NCBI GenBank assembly: GCA_017303415.1
Contig: JAFLBJ010000003.1
Span: forward strand, 62,001-126,000
DNA from: Chitinophagales bacterium
GTDB taxonomy: Bacteria > Bacteroidota > Bacteroidia > Chitinophagales > Chitinophagaceae
DNA: 64,000 bases
Direction of reading: 5' to 3'
Part shown: positions 44,975 to 53,490 of the stretch, piece by piece
Layout of the letters: the number at the start of each line of letters is the position of its first letter
How positions within the stretch are numbered: position 1 is the first letter of the stretch
Notes under the pieces: generated by a model
The model's input: the letters and a program-made list of their open reading frames with translations, nothing else
The model's database searches: none
What the model was told of the DNA's origin: nothing
Program-made: the position numbers and the translations under genes

Positions 44975-45112
44975 GGGGAGGCGTGGGACGTGAGGCGTGA
45001 GGCGTGAGGCGTGAGACGTGAATGGTGAATAGTGAATAGTGAATGGTGAATATTATTGTAATAATAAAAAACTTGTATTAAAGCTAACAGCTAATAGCTA
45101 TCAGCTATCAGC
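44966..45112. repeat. Heptad repeats between nuoI and nuoJ
   Basis: From 44966 there is a one-armed run of gtgaggc, gtgagac and agtgaat words to about 45050. I do not see an inverted partner, unlike the other loci. An AT-rich spacer follows, then agctaac, agctaat, agctatc, agctatc (45081-45112). Both word families thus occur at one gap. Confidence 0.7.
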
Positions 45113-45133
45113 CTCTCTTCAAAAGCCAACTCA

Positions 45134-45649
45134 ATGACAGCTTCGCAAATCATATTCTACCTTATTTCCGCCTTTATACTGGGTTCGGGCCTTTTGGCCA
45201 TGACCACGCGGAAAATATTTCGTTCGGCGATCTGGTTGCTTTTTAGTTTGATCGGTGTAGCCGCTTTATATTTTTGGCTGGAGGTAGAATTCATCGCTGC
45301 CGTCCAGATCGTGGTGTATGTAGGCGGTATCGTGGTACTGATCATTTTCTCCATTTTTCTTACCCAGCAATCGGGTGTATTGATGGCTAAAGCGCCACGG
45401 ATGCGGGTCATCTTCTCCACGCTGGCGGTGGTATTTGGTTTTGCACTTACTTACCTTTTGATATATAGAAACAGCTTCCCGGGTTCTGGCCGGCCATTTG
45501 AATGGTCCATGCAGAAGATCGGAACCCAGATGCTGAATACAGGCCCCCAGGGGTATGCCCTCCCTTTTGAAGTGGTGAGCATGCTCCTGCTGGCGGCCAT
45601 GATCGGGTGTATTGTCATTGCCCTCAAATCAAAACCTGAACAAAAATGA
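45134..45649 (+). CDS. nuoJ: Complex I subunit NuoJ
   Basis: NuoJ is a membrane subunit of the Q-module boundary. The 171-aa protein has five helices (QIIFYLISAFILGSGLLAM, AIWLLFSLIGVAALYFWL, AVQIVVYVGGIVVLIIFSIF, RVIFSTLAVVFGFALTYLL, EVVSMLLLAAMIGCIVIAL). The conserved pi-bulge-forming helix YVGGIVVLIIF is present. The stop overlaps the nuoK start (atga). Confidence 0.92.
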   Translation: MTASQIIFYLISAFILGSGLLAMTTRKIFRSAIWLLFSLIGVAALYFWLEVEFIAAVQIVVYVGGIVVLIIFSIFLTQQSGVLMAKAPRMRVIFSTLAVVFGFALTYLLIYRNSFPGSGRPFEWSMQKIGTQMLNTGPQGYALPFEVVSMLLLAAMIGCIVIALKSKPEQK

Positions 45650-45960
45650 ACGAGATACCGGTAAGCCATATACTCTTTGTCAGTACCGCTCTCTTCTTTA
45701 TAGGGATGTACGGGCTGTTTACCCGCCGGAATATGATCACCATGCTTATGGCGGTAGAGCTGATCCTGAATAGCGTGAACATCAATTTTGTGGTGTTCAA
45801 TAAATACTTGTACCCCGAACAATTGGACGGCTTGTTCTTTACCATCTTTATCATTACGATCGCTGCTGCTGAAGCCGCCGTAGCCATCGCCATCATCATC
45901 AATCTATACCGCAGCCACAAATCGATCGATGTGGAAGAAGCGACTGAAATGAAATATTAA
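45646..45960 (+). CDS. nuoK: Complex I subunit NuoK
   Basis: NuoK is a three-helix membrane subunit with two conserved glutamates in the proton path. The 104-aa protein has MAVELILNSVNINFV (Glu about 38) and ITIAAAEAAVAIAI (Glu about 71). The 4-bp overlap with nuoJ and 1-bp gap to nuoL indicate coupled translation. Confidence 0.95.
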   Translation: MNEIPVSHILFVSTALFFIGMYGLFTRRNMITMLMAVELILNSVNINFVVFNKYLYPEQLDGLFFTIFIITIAAAEAAVAIAIIINLYRSHKSIDVEEATEMKY

Positions 45961-45961
45961 A

Positions 45962-47884
45962 ATGAACTACGCATCCTATATCGCCTTGATCCCCCTGCTG
46001 CCCCTGGTCAGTTTTCTGGTGCTGGGTATTGGTGGCCGGGGACGGTTCAAACAATCTGCCGGATGGATCGCCACCCTTTTATTGGCTGTCTCTGCCGGTC
46101 TTGCCCTGTTTACCGCCTACCAGTATTTTCTGGTGGATGGAAAAATAGACGGGGTCTATCCAACCCTTACCGTATTACAGCATGACTGGCTGCGTTTTTC
46201 TCCCAGCGTCACCATCAATATGGGTATGGTCATCGACCCACTTTCCGTAATGATGCTGGTGGTGGTGACCATGGTTTCATTCATGGTCCATCTTTTCAGT
46301 CTGGGTTATATGCATGGAGAAGAAAGGTTTAGCACCTACTATGCTTTCCTGGGTCTCTTTACTTTCTCAATGCTGGGTCTCGTTGTTTCTTCCAATATCT
46401 TTCAGATCTACATCTTTTGGGAACTGGTGGGTGTTTCTTCCTACCTGCTCATTGGATTTTATTATCAGAAAGCATCGGCCGTGGCCGCTGCAAAAAAAGC
46501 ATTTATCGTTACCCGTTTTGCCGACCTGGGTTTCCTGGTCGGTATCCTGATCCTGGGGTTCAATGGAAACACCCTTGATTTCAATACCCTGATCCAACGG
46601 CTGACCGATCCGCAATCCCCTTATCTGATCGGAATGACCACCTCCTCCTTCCTGGGTATATCTATGATCAGTTGGGCATTGGTACTGGTATTTGTCGGTG
46701 GTGCTGGTAAATCTGCCATGTTCCCACTGCATATCTGGCTGCCCGATGCCATGGAAGGTCCTACACCCGTCTCCGCCCTTATACACGCCGCTACGATGGT
46801 GGTAGCTGGTGTGTTCCTGGTGGCCAGAATGTTCCCGCTGTTTTATGTCAATCATCTGTCCCTGCAGGTAGTAACATGGGTCGGTGCCGCATCAGCGCTG
46901 TTTGCCGCCTTAATTGCCTGTACCCAAACAGATATCAAACGGGTACTGGCCTACTCTACCATGTCCCAGATCGGGTATATGATGTTTGCATTAGGTGTTT
47001 CAGGATATGGCGGTGAGGCTGGATTGGGTTATACCGGATCGCTCTTCCATCTCTTTACCCATGCGTTCTTTAAATCGCTTTTGTTCCTGGGTGCTGGCGC
47101 TATCATTCATCTGGTACACAGCAATGAAATGAAGGACATGGGCGGTTTGCGAAAATACATGCCTATCACCCATATTACTTTTCTGGTAGCCTGTCTGGCC
47201 ATTGCCGGGGTACCTCCCTTTGCCGGATTCTTTAGCAAAGAAGAGATCCTGCTGGCTGCCTACGAACACAACCCGGCTGTTTACTATCTCGGGTTGATCA
47301 CCTCGGGTATCACGGCCTTTTATATGTTCCGGCTTTATTTCAACATTTTTTGGAACAAACCAACCGAAGTACATGCCCATGGCGAAGGAACTTTAAGCAT
47401 GAAAATACCTTTGATCGTTCTGGCCCTGGCTACGATCATTGTGGGCTTTGTTCCATTCTCCCACTATCTGTCCTCCGACAACCGGGGATTTGAAAGTCAT
47501 CTGCATCTTGGATTCTCGATAGCTCCCGTATTGATCGGACTGGCCGGTATCGGGCTTGCCTTTCTATTTTATTTTAAACAAAACGACCGCGCGGCGAAGG
47601 TCTCCGGTAGCCTGGGTGCTTTATATAAAGCAGCCTATCATAAATTTTATATTGACGAGATCTATCTCTTTGTCACCAAAAAAATATTATTCAACCTGGT
47701 TGGCCGACCCGCCGCCTGGATCGATCGGAATATCATTGACGGATTAATGAATGGCATTGCCGTTACCACTGCTGAATTGTCAAATGCCATCAAAGGCATT
47801 CAATCCGGCCGGGTACAGCAATATGCGCTCTACTTCTTTGGTGGGGTACTGGCGCTGGCCGTGTTATTCATTTTTTTCTGGTAA
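45962..47884 (+). CDS. nuoL: Complex I subunit NuoL
   Basis: NuoL is the distal antiporter-like proton pump with a long lateral helix. The 640-aa protein has the antiporter core motifs FWELVGVSSYLLIGF (Glu about 150), GGAGKSAMFPLHIWLPDAME (Lys about 246), the HAATMV segment, and KRVLAYSTMSQIGYMMFALG. The C-terminal segment (about 540-640) corresponds to the lateral helix and the last helix. Length and order are usual. Confidence 0.96.
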   Translation: MNYASYIALIPLLPLVSFLVLGIGGRGRFKQSAGWIATLLLAVSAGLALFTAYQYFLVDGKIDGVYPTLTVLQHDWLRFSPSVTINMGMVIDPLSVMMLVVVTMVSFMVHLFSLGYMHGEERFSTYYAFLGLFTFSMLGLVVSSNIFQIYIFWELVGVSSYLLIGFYYQKASAVAAAKKAFIVTRFADLGFLVGILILGFNGNTLDFNTLIQRLTDPQSPYLIGMTTSSFLGISMISWALVLVFVGGAGKSAMFPLHIWLPDAMEGPTPVSALIHAATMVVAGVFLVARMFPLFYVNHLSLQVVTWVGAASALFAALIACTQTDIKRVLAYSTMSQIGYMMFALGVSGYGGEAGLGYTGSLFHLFTHAFFKSLLFLGAGAIIHLVHSNEMKDMGGLRKYMPITHITFLVACLAIAGVPPFAGFFSKEEILLAAYEHNPAVYYLGLITSGITAFYMFRLYFNIFWNKPTEVHAHGEGTLSMKIPLIVLALATIIVGFVPFSHYLSSDNRGFESHLHLGFSIAPVLIGLAGIGLAFLFYFKQNDRAAKVSGSLGALYKAAYHKFYIDEIYLFVTKKILFNLVGRPAAWIDRNIIDGLMNGIAVTTAELSNAIKGIQSGRVQQYALYFFGGVLALAVLFIFFW

Positions 47885-47901
47885 AAAATAGTTGAACCAA
47901 C

Positions 47902-49395
47902 ATGAACTTATTACTCTTACTCCTCGTTCCCCTCGCTACGCTGCTGGCACTTTTGCCGGTGCGCGGATTGAAGCAGGTCAGGGCCGTATCCCTGGCAGGT
48001 ACCACCGCTCAGTTGGGAATTTCGCTTTACCTGCTCTGGAAATACCTGCAGGTACGTACCCCCGGAGGAGAGAACATGTATTTTCAACAACAATACTCCT
48101 GGTTTGGCCCCCTGCGGATCGATTTTCATATCGGAGTGGATGGCATATCCGTAGGTATGATCCTGCTGACCGCCGTTGTAGTGATGGCCGGCGTACTGGT
48201 TTCCTGGAAACAGGAAAAATGGAAAAAAGAGTTCTTCTTCCTGCTCATCTTACTGAGCATGGGAGCCTATGGTTTCTTTATCTCACTTGACCTCTTTACC
48301 CTTTTCTTCTTCCTGGAAGTAGCGGTTATACCCAAGTTCATGTTGATCGGTATTTGGGGGAGTGGCAAGAAAGAATACAGTGCCATGAAACTAGCCCTCA
48401 TGTTAATGGGAGGATCAGCCCTGGTGTTTGTTGGTCTGGTAGGCCTATATTTCAATACCAATATCAATGGTCATCATAGTTTCAGTTTTCTGGAGATCGT
48501 GAATCTGAACATTCCGATAGCCACCCAACGGATCTTCTTTCCCTTCCTATTTATTGGCTTTGGCGTATTCACGGCCTTGTTTCCGTTTCATACCTGGGTA
48601 CCCGATGGTCACTCCTCAGCGCCAACCGCCGCTTCGATGTTCCTTGCCGGTATTTCCATGAAATTAGGCGGGTATGGATGTTTGCGCGTAGCCACCTTAT
48701 TAATGCCTGAAGGAGCCAAAGAATATTCCTGGATCATCATTGTTTTATCCACCATTGCCATCATCTATGGCGCCTTTGCTACGATGATGCAGAAGGACCT
48801 TAAGTATATCAATGCTTATTCCTCCATCAGCCACGTAGGGTTTGTGTTATTGGGAATTGGGATGCTGACGCGTACGGCCCTTGCCGGAGCGGTAATGCAA
48901 ATGATCTCACATGGATTGATCACTGCCCTCTTCTTCGCAGCCATAGGCATGATCTATGAAAGGACTCATACCCGGGACATGGCCAAGCTTGGCGGGTTGC
49001 TGAAAGTGATGCCATTTATCTCCACCATATTTGTATTGGCCGGACTTGCCTCCCTGGGACTGCCCGGGTTTAGCGGGTTTGTGGCGGAGATGACGGTATT
49101 TATGGGTGCCTGGGAAAAAACCGATACGCTTTACCGCATTGCCACCATCCTGGCCTGTGCCTCGATCGTGGTGACAGCTGTTTATATACTTCGGGCGGTT
49201 GGCAAAGCTATCATGGGACCGCTGGAATCTGGCGACCATGCTACACTGGCTGATGCCCAATGGAATGAAAAATTGGCTGCGGCCCTCCTGATCGCTGGTA
49301 TTGTGATCATTGGGGTAGCGCCATTCTGGTTGAATGAATTGATCGGACCGGGTATGGATGTTATGATCCAAAAACTGTCCGTCATACCAAAATAA
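47902..49395 (+). CDS. nuoM: Complex I subunit NuoM
   Basis: NuoM is the second antiporter-like pump. The 497-aa protein has about 14 helices, FFFLEVAVIPKFMLIGIWG (key Glu about 141), FPFHTWVPDGHSSAPTAASM, and KYINAYSSISHVGFVLLGIG. The gap to nuoL is 17 bp and to nuoN 12 bp. No unusual insertions. Confidence 0.96.
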   Translation: MNLLLLLLVPLATLLALLPVRGLKQVRAVSLAGTTAQLGISLYLLWKYLQVRTPGGENMYFQQQYSWFGPLRIDFHIGVDGISVGMILLTAVVVMAGVLVSWKQEKWKKEFFFLLILLSMGAYGFFISLDLFTLFFFLEVAVIPKFMLIGIWGSGKKEYSAMKLALMLMGGSALVFVGLVGLYFNTNINGHHSFSFLEIVNLNIPIATQRIFFPFLFIGFGVFTALFPFHTWVPDGHSSAPTAASMFLAGISMKLGGYGCLRVATLLMPEGAKEYSWIIIVLSTIAIIYGAFATMMQKDLKYINAYSSISHVGFVLLGIGMLTRTALAGAVMQMISHGLITALFFAAIGMIYERTHTRDMAKLGGLLKVMPFISTIFVLAGLASLGLPGFSGFVAEMTVFMGAWEKTDTLYRIATILACASIVVTAVYILRAVGKAIMGPLESGDHATLADAQWNEKLAAALLIAGIVIIGVAPFWLNELIGPGMDVMIQKLSVIPK

Positions 49396-49407
49396 TTAAG
49401 AGCGATC

Positions 49408-50814
49408 ATGTACAATGAGTTACTCCTTTTAATGAAACAGGAATGGTTGGTGGCGCTGATCATCTTCCTGCTCCTGTTTATCAAACTCGGCTCCAGGGAA
49501 TGGAACCCGGGTATGTTATTGAATGTGATCAATGTGCTGCTGGTGACCAACCTGGCTGCCGGGTTTATCTATCCGGGAGAAGGGAACCTGTTTGGCAATA
49601 TGTTCCGCACCAATTCCCTGATCACCTTTGAAAAGAATCTGTTGAACCTGGGTACCCTGATCATTTCGCTTCAATCCTACGAATGGTTGAAAACCCATAA
49701 ACACCTCATTGAATTCTATCTGTTGCTGCTGTCTACCTTGTTGGGTATGTTCTTTATGCTTTCCAGCAACAACATGCTAATGTTCTACCTGGGCCTTGAG
49801 CTCTCGACAATCCCCCTTTCGGCACTTGCTAATTTTGACCTGGAGAAAAAGAAGTCCTCTGAAGCGGCCTTTAAAATGATCATCTCTTCTGCTTTTAGTT
49901 CAGGACTTCTTCTTTTTGGTATCTCCCTGACCTATGGGGCAACTGGCACGCTTGATTTCGACCTGCTGGCAGGCAGCTTTACCGATGCTCCACTCAGCCT
50001 GTATGCCTTTGTTTTGATCATGGCCGGACTGGCCTTTAAGATCTCGGCGGTTCCTTTCCATTTATGGACCGCCGATGTGTATGAAGGGGCGCCGGTAGCA
50101 GTTACCTCCTATCTCTCCGTCATTTCCAAAGGAGCTGTTGTTTTTGTGATGGTGTCGGTGCTTTATCGTTTATTCTCGGGGATCCCATATATACTTTACT
50201 ATACCCTCTTTATACTTTCGGTAGCATCCATGGTAATTGGTAACCTGTTTGCCCTGCGCCAACAGAACCTGAAACGATTCCTTGCTTTTTCCTCGATTGC
50301 GCAGATCGGTTTTATTCTGATCGGTCTGGCCGGCGATTTTGGGGCAGGAAGGGTATCGGTCATCTATTTTATTTTGATCTATATCTTTTCCAACCTCGGC
50401 GCTTTCGCGGTGATCTCACTCGTGAGTGCAACAACAGGAAAAGAGAATATCGATGATTATAAAGGTTTTTACAAAACCAATCCCGGTTTAAGCTGGGTAC
50501 TGGCCATATCACTATTTTCACTGGCTGGCATACCGCCAACGGCCGGTTTCTTTGGTAAATTCTTTTTGCTTATCTCCGGCGCGGGAACCGGTAATTATGT
50601 ATGGATCACGATAGCCGCCCTCAATATGGTTATCTCCCTCTACTATTACCTTAAAGTGATTAGGGCCATTTTCATGGATGCCAATGAAAATCCCATCGAG
50701 GCCGTACGAACAAGTTGGTCACCGAAAATCGCCATGGTATTGTGCCTGGCAGGTATCCTTGTAACGGGATTGTACAGTGGTGGCTACCAATATATCTTTT
50801 CATTATTGAAATAA
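49408..50814 (+). CDS. nuoN: Complex I subunit NuoN
   Basis: NuoN is the third antiporter-like pump, next to NuoK. The 468-aa protein has FYLGLELSTIPLSALANFDL, KISAVPFHLWTADVYEGAPV, and KRFLAFSSIAQIGFILIGLA. The end (SPKIAMVLCLAGILVTGLYS) is intact. It is followed after 6 bp by an uncharacterised gene in the same operon. Confidence 0.95.
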   Translation: MYNELLLLMKQEWLVALIIFLLLFIKLGSREWNPGMLLNVINVLLVTNLAAGFIYPGEGNLFGNMFRTNSLITFEKNLLNLGTLIISLQSYEWLKTHKHLIEFYLLLLSTLLGMFFMLSSNNMLMFYLGLELSTIPLSALANFDLEKKKSSEAAFKMIISSAFSSGLLLFGISLTYGATGTLDFDLLAGSFTDAPLSLYAFVLIMAGLAFKISAVPFHLWTADVYEGAPVAVTSYLSVISKGAVVFVMVSVLYRLFSGIPYILYYTLFILSVASMVIGNLFALRQQNLKRFLAFSSIAQIGFILIGLAGDFGAGRVSVIYFILIYIFSNLGAFAVISLVSATTGKENIDDYKGFYKTNPGLSWVLAISLFSLAGIPPTAGFFGKFFLLISGAGTGNYVWITIAALNMVISLYYYLKVIRAIFMDANENPIEAVRTSWSPKIAMVLCLAGILVTGLYSGGYQYIFSLLK

Positions 50815-50820
50815 AAGACC

Positions 50821-51219
50821 ATGGCGATCAATAAGAATCATGAATTCGAAGACCTGGATGGCATCAAATGTGCCATTGTGGAAAAGAATGCTTCCCCGGA
50901 AAGAGTGGCCTTCCTTAAATCGCTGTTGGAATTCAATAAATATACGGTAGTGGTGGTCGCTTCTCCCCCACCCAAAGCGGCTCCGGCACCCAAACCTGTT
51001 GAAGGCGAAACACCGGCTGAACCTGTTGCTGCAGCACCAGCCTCTGCAACATTTACCGTTGGCGTTACCGATGTTACATTCAATCCTACCAATGCGGTAT
51101 TTGGTCGCTTGTTACATACTCCGGACGGACATGTTGTTACCCTGGCTTACTGGCATCAAAAAGAAAAAATCAGCCACGACGAGATCCCCTACTACGAAAG
51201 GAAGTTTCCCTCTCTCTGA
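50821..51219 (+). CDS. Uncharacterised protein at the end of the nuo operon
   Basis: This 132-aa soluble protein is not a known Nuo subunit. An N-terminal alpha/beta part (DLDGIKCAIVEKNASPERVA FLKSLLEFNKYTVVVV) is joined by a Pro/Ala-rich linker (about residues 43-75, starting SPPPKAAPAP) to a C-terminal module (FTVGVTDVTFNPTNAVFGRL, HEIPYYERKFPSL end). The 6-bp spacing after nuoN shows cotranscription. The linker resembles flexible tethers, so an accessory or assembly role for this Nuo complex is possible but only inferred. No signal peptide or membrane helix was seen. A 14-bp palindrome just downstream (51226-51239) may be the operon end. Confidence 0.8.
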   Translation: MAINKNHEFEDLDGIKCAIVEKNASPERVAFLKSLLEFNKYTVVVVASPPPKAAPAPKPVEGETPAEPVAAAPASATFTVGVTDVTFNPTNAVFGRLLHTPDGHVVTLAYWHQKEKISHDEIPYYERKFPSL

Positions 51220-51225
51220 TAACTA

Positions 51226-51239
51226 CTAATAGCTATTAG
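51226..51239. terminator. CTAATAGCTATTAG palindrome at nuo operon end
   Basis: This is a perfect 14-bp palindrome using the AGCTATT words, 7 bp after the 132-aa gene stop and followed by a T-rich stretch (tctttaaaag). A hairpin with no loop is sterically limited, so the terminator role is uncertain. Confidence 0.4.
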
Positions 51240-51269
51240 CTTCTTTAAAAGATTTATTAACTTTCCTAT

Positions 51270-51716
51270 ATGGAAATTAAAAGCCTTTTCGACCCGGTTG
51301 CCAAGCAGCAAATACTCGATCGAATAGAATTATTGACTCCGGAAACCCAACGCGTTTGGGGAAAGATGGACGTAGCCCAGATGTTGACCCATCTGCAAAA
51401 ACCAATAGGCGTGGCCCTGGGAACCCATGAAGTAAAAGGCAACCTCATGATGCGGCTTATCATGCCCTTCTTTAAAAAAATGCTGTATGATGAGAAACCT
51501 TACAAAAGGAGTTTACCTACGGACAAGACCTTTATCATCACCGATCACCGGATATTTGAACAGGAGAAAAAAATACTGATGGATATGATCCATCAATTCA
51601 CCCCGCAAAATATGGCCACGGAAGTACATCCTGTCTTCGGCCGTATGACAAAAGAGAACTGGAGCAAGGCCATGTGGAAGCATGCGGATCATCATTTAAA
51701 GCAATTCGGGGTTTAA
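51270..51716 (+). CDS. DUF1569 (DinB-like) protein
   Basis: This 148-aa cytoplasmic protein resembles DUF1569, a DinB-like four-helix family. The typical opening RIELLTPETQRVWGKMDVAQ then MLTHLQKPIGVALG and the C-terminal FGRMTKENWSKAMWKHADHH LKQFG are seen. DinB-like proteins often bind a metal through three His; here His52, His136 and His139/140 are candidates. Function is unknown. It lies between the nuo operon and the tryptophanase gene; there is no evidence that it works with either. Confidence 0.82.
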   Translation: MEIKSLFDPVAKQQILDRIELLTPETQRVWGKMDVAQMLTHLQKPIGVALGTHEVKGNLMMRLIMPFFKKMLYDEKPYKRSLPTDKTFIITDHRIFEQEKKILMDMIHQFTPQNMATEVHPVFGRMTKENWSKAMWKHADHHLKQFGV

Positions 51717-51727
51717 TTCTCCCAACG

Positions 51728-51826
51728 TTGTGTTCTTCGTGTCTCCTTTGTGTCCTTCGTGTCCTCCTACGCCAGACTTGCGTAGGAGGACACGAAGGAC
51801 ACAAAGGAGGCACAAAGGACACGAAG
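51728..51826. repeat. GTGTCCTTCGTGTCCTCC-type palindrome, copy 1
   Basis: The arms (51728-51772 and 51780-51826) pair along almost 45 bp around a 7-nt loop (cagactt). The central stem cctcctacgc / gcgtaggagg is shared exactly with the copy at 54878-54988; outer words (cttcgtg, ctttgtg, tcctcc) are reshuffled between copies. Confidence 0.85.
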
Positions 51827-51977
51827 AAAAGCATTACCTGACCAAGGTCATTCTCCCAGCGCACCCCGCTTGCTACCTTTACTCCGTACATGAACATCTG
51901 GAAAAATATCATTCGCAAGCCTACCTGACCGGCCATCTTCCCCGCCGAAATCCATTTGTTCACGCATTTCATTTTCC

Positions 51978-53369
51978 ATGAAAACGATCATTGAGCCGTT
52001 CCGCATCAAATCAGTGGAACCGATTCAGTTTACCACCAAAGCTGAACGTGAAAACATTTTAAAAGAAGCCTTCTTCAATCCCTTCCTCATCCATGCCGAT
52101 CAGGTGCTGATTGACCTGCTGACTGATAGTGGCACCTCCGCCATGAGCAGTGATCAATGGGCGGGGATCATGAAGGGAGATGAATCCTATGCCGGAAGCC
52201 CAAGTTATTATCGCTTTAAAAACGCGGTGCAGGATATTACCCAAATGGAGGAGGTCATTCCCACCCACCAGGGCCGCGCAGCCGAAAAGATCCTCTTTAG
52301 TATCCTGGGTGGAAAGGGCAAGACCTTTATCAGCAATACATTTTTTGACACCACCCGGGCGAATATTGAATTTACCGGCGCTGAGGCGATCGATCTGCTC
52401 TGTGAAGAAGGCAAACACCCATCTGTTCCTGCTCCTTTCAAAGGGAATATGGATACCGATGCCTTGCGAAAAATGATCCGGGAAACAGGAGCGTCCCATA
52501 TACCGCTTTGTATGCTTACCATCACCAATAATTCAGGTGGTGGGCAACCCGTAAGTCTGGAGAATATAAGGGCTGTAAAAAAGATATGTGAAGAAAACAA
52601 GATTCCCCTTTATATCGATGCCTGCCGGTTTGCCGAGAACAGTTATTTTATTCAACAGCGGGAGTCGGGTTATCAGGAAAAATCGGTGAAAGCCATTGCC
52701 CGGGAGATCTTCTCCTATGCGGATGGTTGTACCATGAGCGCCAAAAAAGATGCGTTTGCCAATATCGGAGGTTTCCTGGCCATGCGTGATCCTCAACTCG
52801 CCCGTCAGTGCCGCAACCTGCTGGTCATTACTGAGGGGTTCCCTACCTATGGCGGACTTGCCGGTCGTGACCTGGAAGCCATCACCATCGGACTGGAAGA
52901 AGTATTGGATGAACATTATCTCCAATACCGTATCCGAAGCATTGAATACCTCGCCAACAAACTCATATCCGCGGGAGTCCCGGTAATGCAGCCTGCCGGT
53001 GGCCATGCGGTCTATCTGGATGCCAAAGCCTTCCTGCCCCATGTACCTGTTGAGCAATATCCGGGTCAGGCGCTGGTAGGTGCGCTTTATGTGGAAGGGG
53101 GGATCCGTGGCGTAGAGATCGGTTCCTTGATGTTTGGGAAATATGATGCGGATAAAAAATTGATCCCCGCCGCGCTGGAACTTGTCCGTTTGGCCATTCC
53201 ACGAAGAGTGTATACCCAAAGCCATATTGACTATGTGGCCGAAGTGATCATCGAAGTGTTTGAAAAAAGAGGGGCGATAAAGGGATTAAAGATCATAGAG
53301 GAATCTGAACTGTTAAGACATTTTACGGCAAAACTTAGTCATGTATCAATTTCTCGCAGCGTGCGCTAA
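51978..53369 (+). CDS. tnaA: Tryptophanase (tryptophan indole-lyase)
   Basis: This PLP enzyme splits L-tryptophan into indole, pyruvate and ammonia. The 463-aa protein shows the beta-eliminating lyase landmarks LIDLLTDSGTSAMS, PTHQGRAAEKILF, NNSGGGQPVSLENI, IDACRFAENSYFI and the PLP-lysine in CTMSAKKDAFANIGG. Features that separate tryptophanase from tyrosine phenol-lyase are RGVEIGSLMFG (tyrosine phenol-lyase has MERG) and LLRHFTAKL (His where tyrosine phenol-lyase has Phe). The last residues SISRSVR lie beyond the usual C-terminus and are encoded by the left arm of an inverted repeat. It sits in tandem with a tyrosine phenol-lyase. Confidence 0.88.
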   Translation: MKTIIEPFRIKSVEPIQFTTKAERENILKEAFFNPFLIHADQVLIDLLTDSGTSAMSSDQWAGIMKGDESYAGSPSYYRFKNAVQDITQMEEVIPTHQGRAAEKILFSILGGKGKTFISNTFFDTTRANIEFTGAEAIDLLCEEGKHPSVPAPFKGNMDTDALRKMIRETGASHIPLCMLTITNNSGGGQPVSLENIRAVKKICEENKIPLYIDACRFAENSYFIQQRESGYQEKSVKAIAREIFSYADGCTMSAKKDAFANIGGFLAMRDPQLARQCRNLLVITEGFPTYGGLAGRDLEAITIGLEEVLDEHYLQYRIRSIEYLANKLISAGVPVMQPAGGHAVYLDAKAFLPHVPVEQYPGQALVGALYVEGGIRGVEIGSLMFGKYDADKKLIPAALELVRLAIPRRVYTQSHIDYVAEVIIEVFEKRGAIKGLKIIEESELLRHFTAKLSHVSISRSVR

Positions 53370-53460
53370 GAGGCAAAGAACGCAACGGCTATCTGAAAGT
53401 TGACAATCCAATTAATAGATGTCCGCAGCGATCGCTGCCTCCTGGCGCCCGCTGCGAGAA
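53351..53460. repeat. Inverted repeat between tnaA and tpl
   Basis: The outer arms ttctcgcagcg (53351-53361) and cgctgcgagaa (53450-53460) are perfect complements. Inside lies a perfect 14-bp palindrome (gcagcgatcgctgc, 53425-53438). The left arm encodes the last residues of tryptophanase. It probably acts as a terminator or attenuator between the two lyase genes. Confidence 0.75.
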
Positions 53461-53490
53461 ATAATAACCACCACCTTTAAAAAAACTGCC

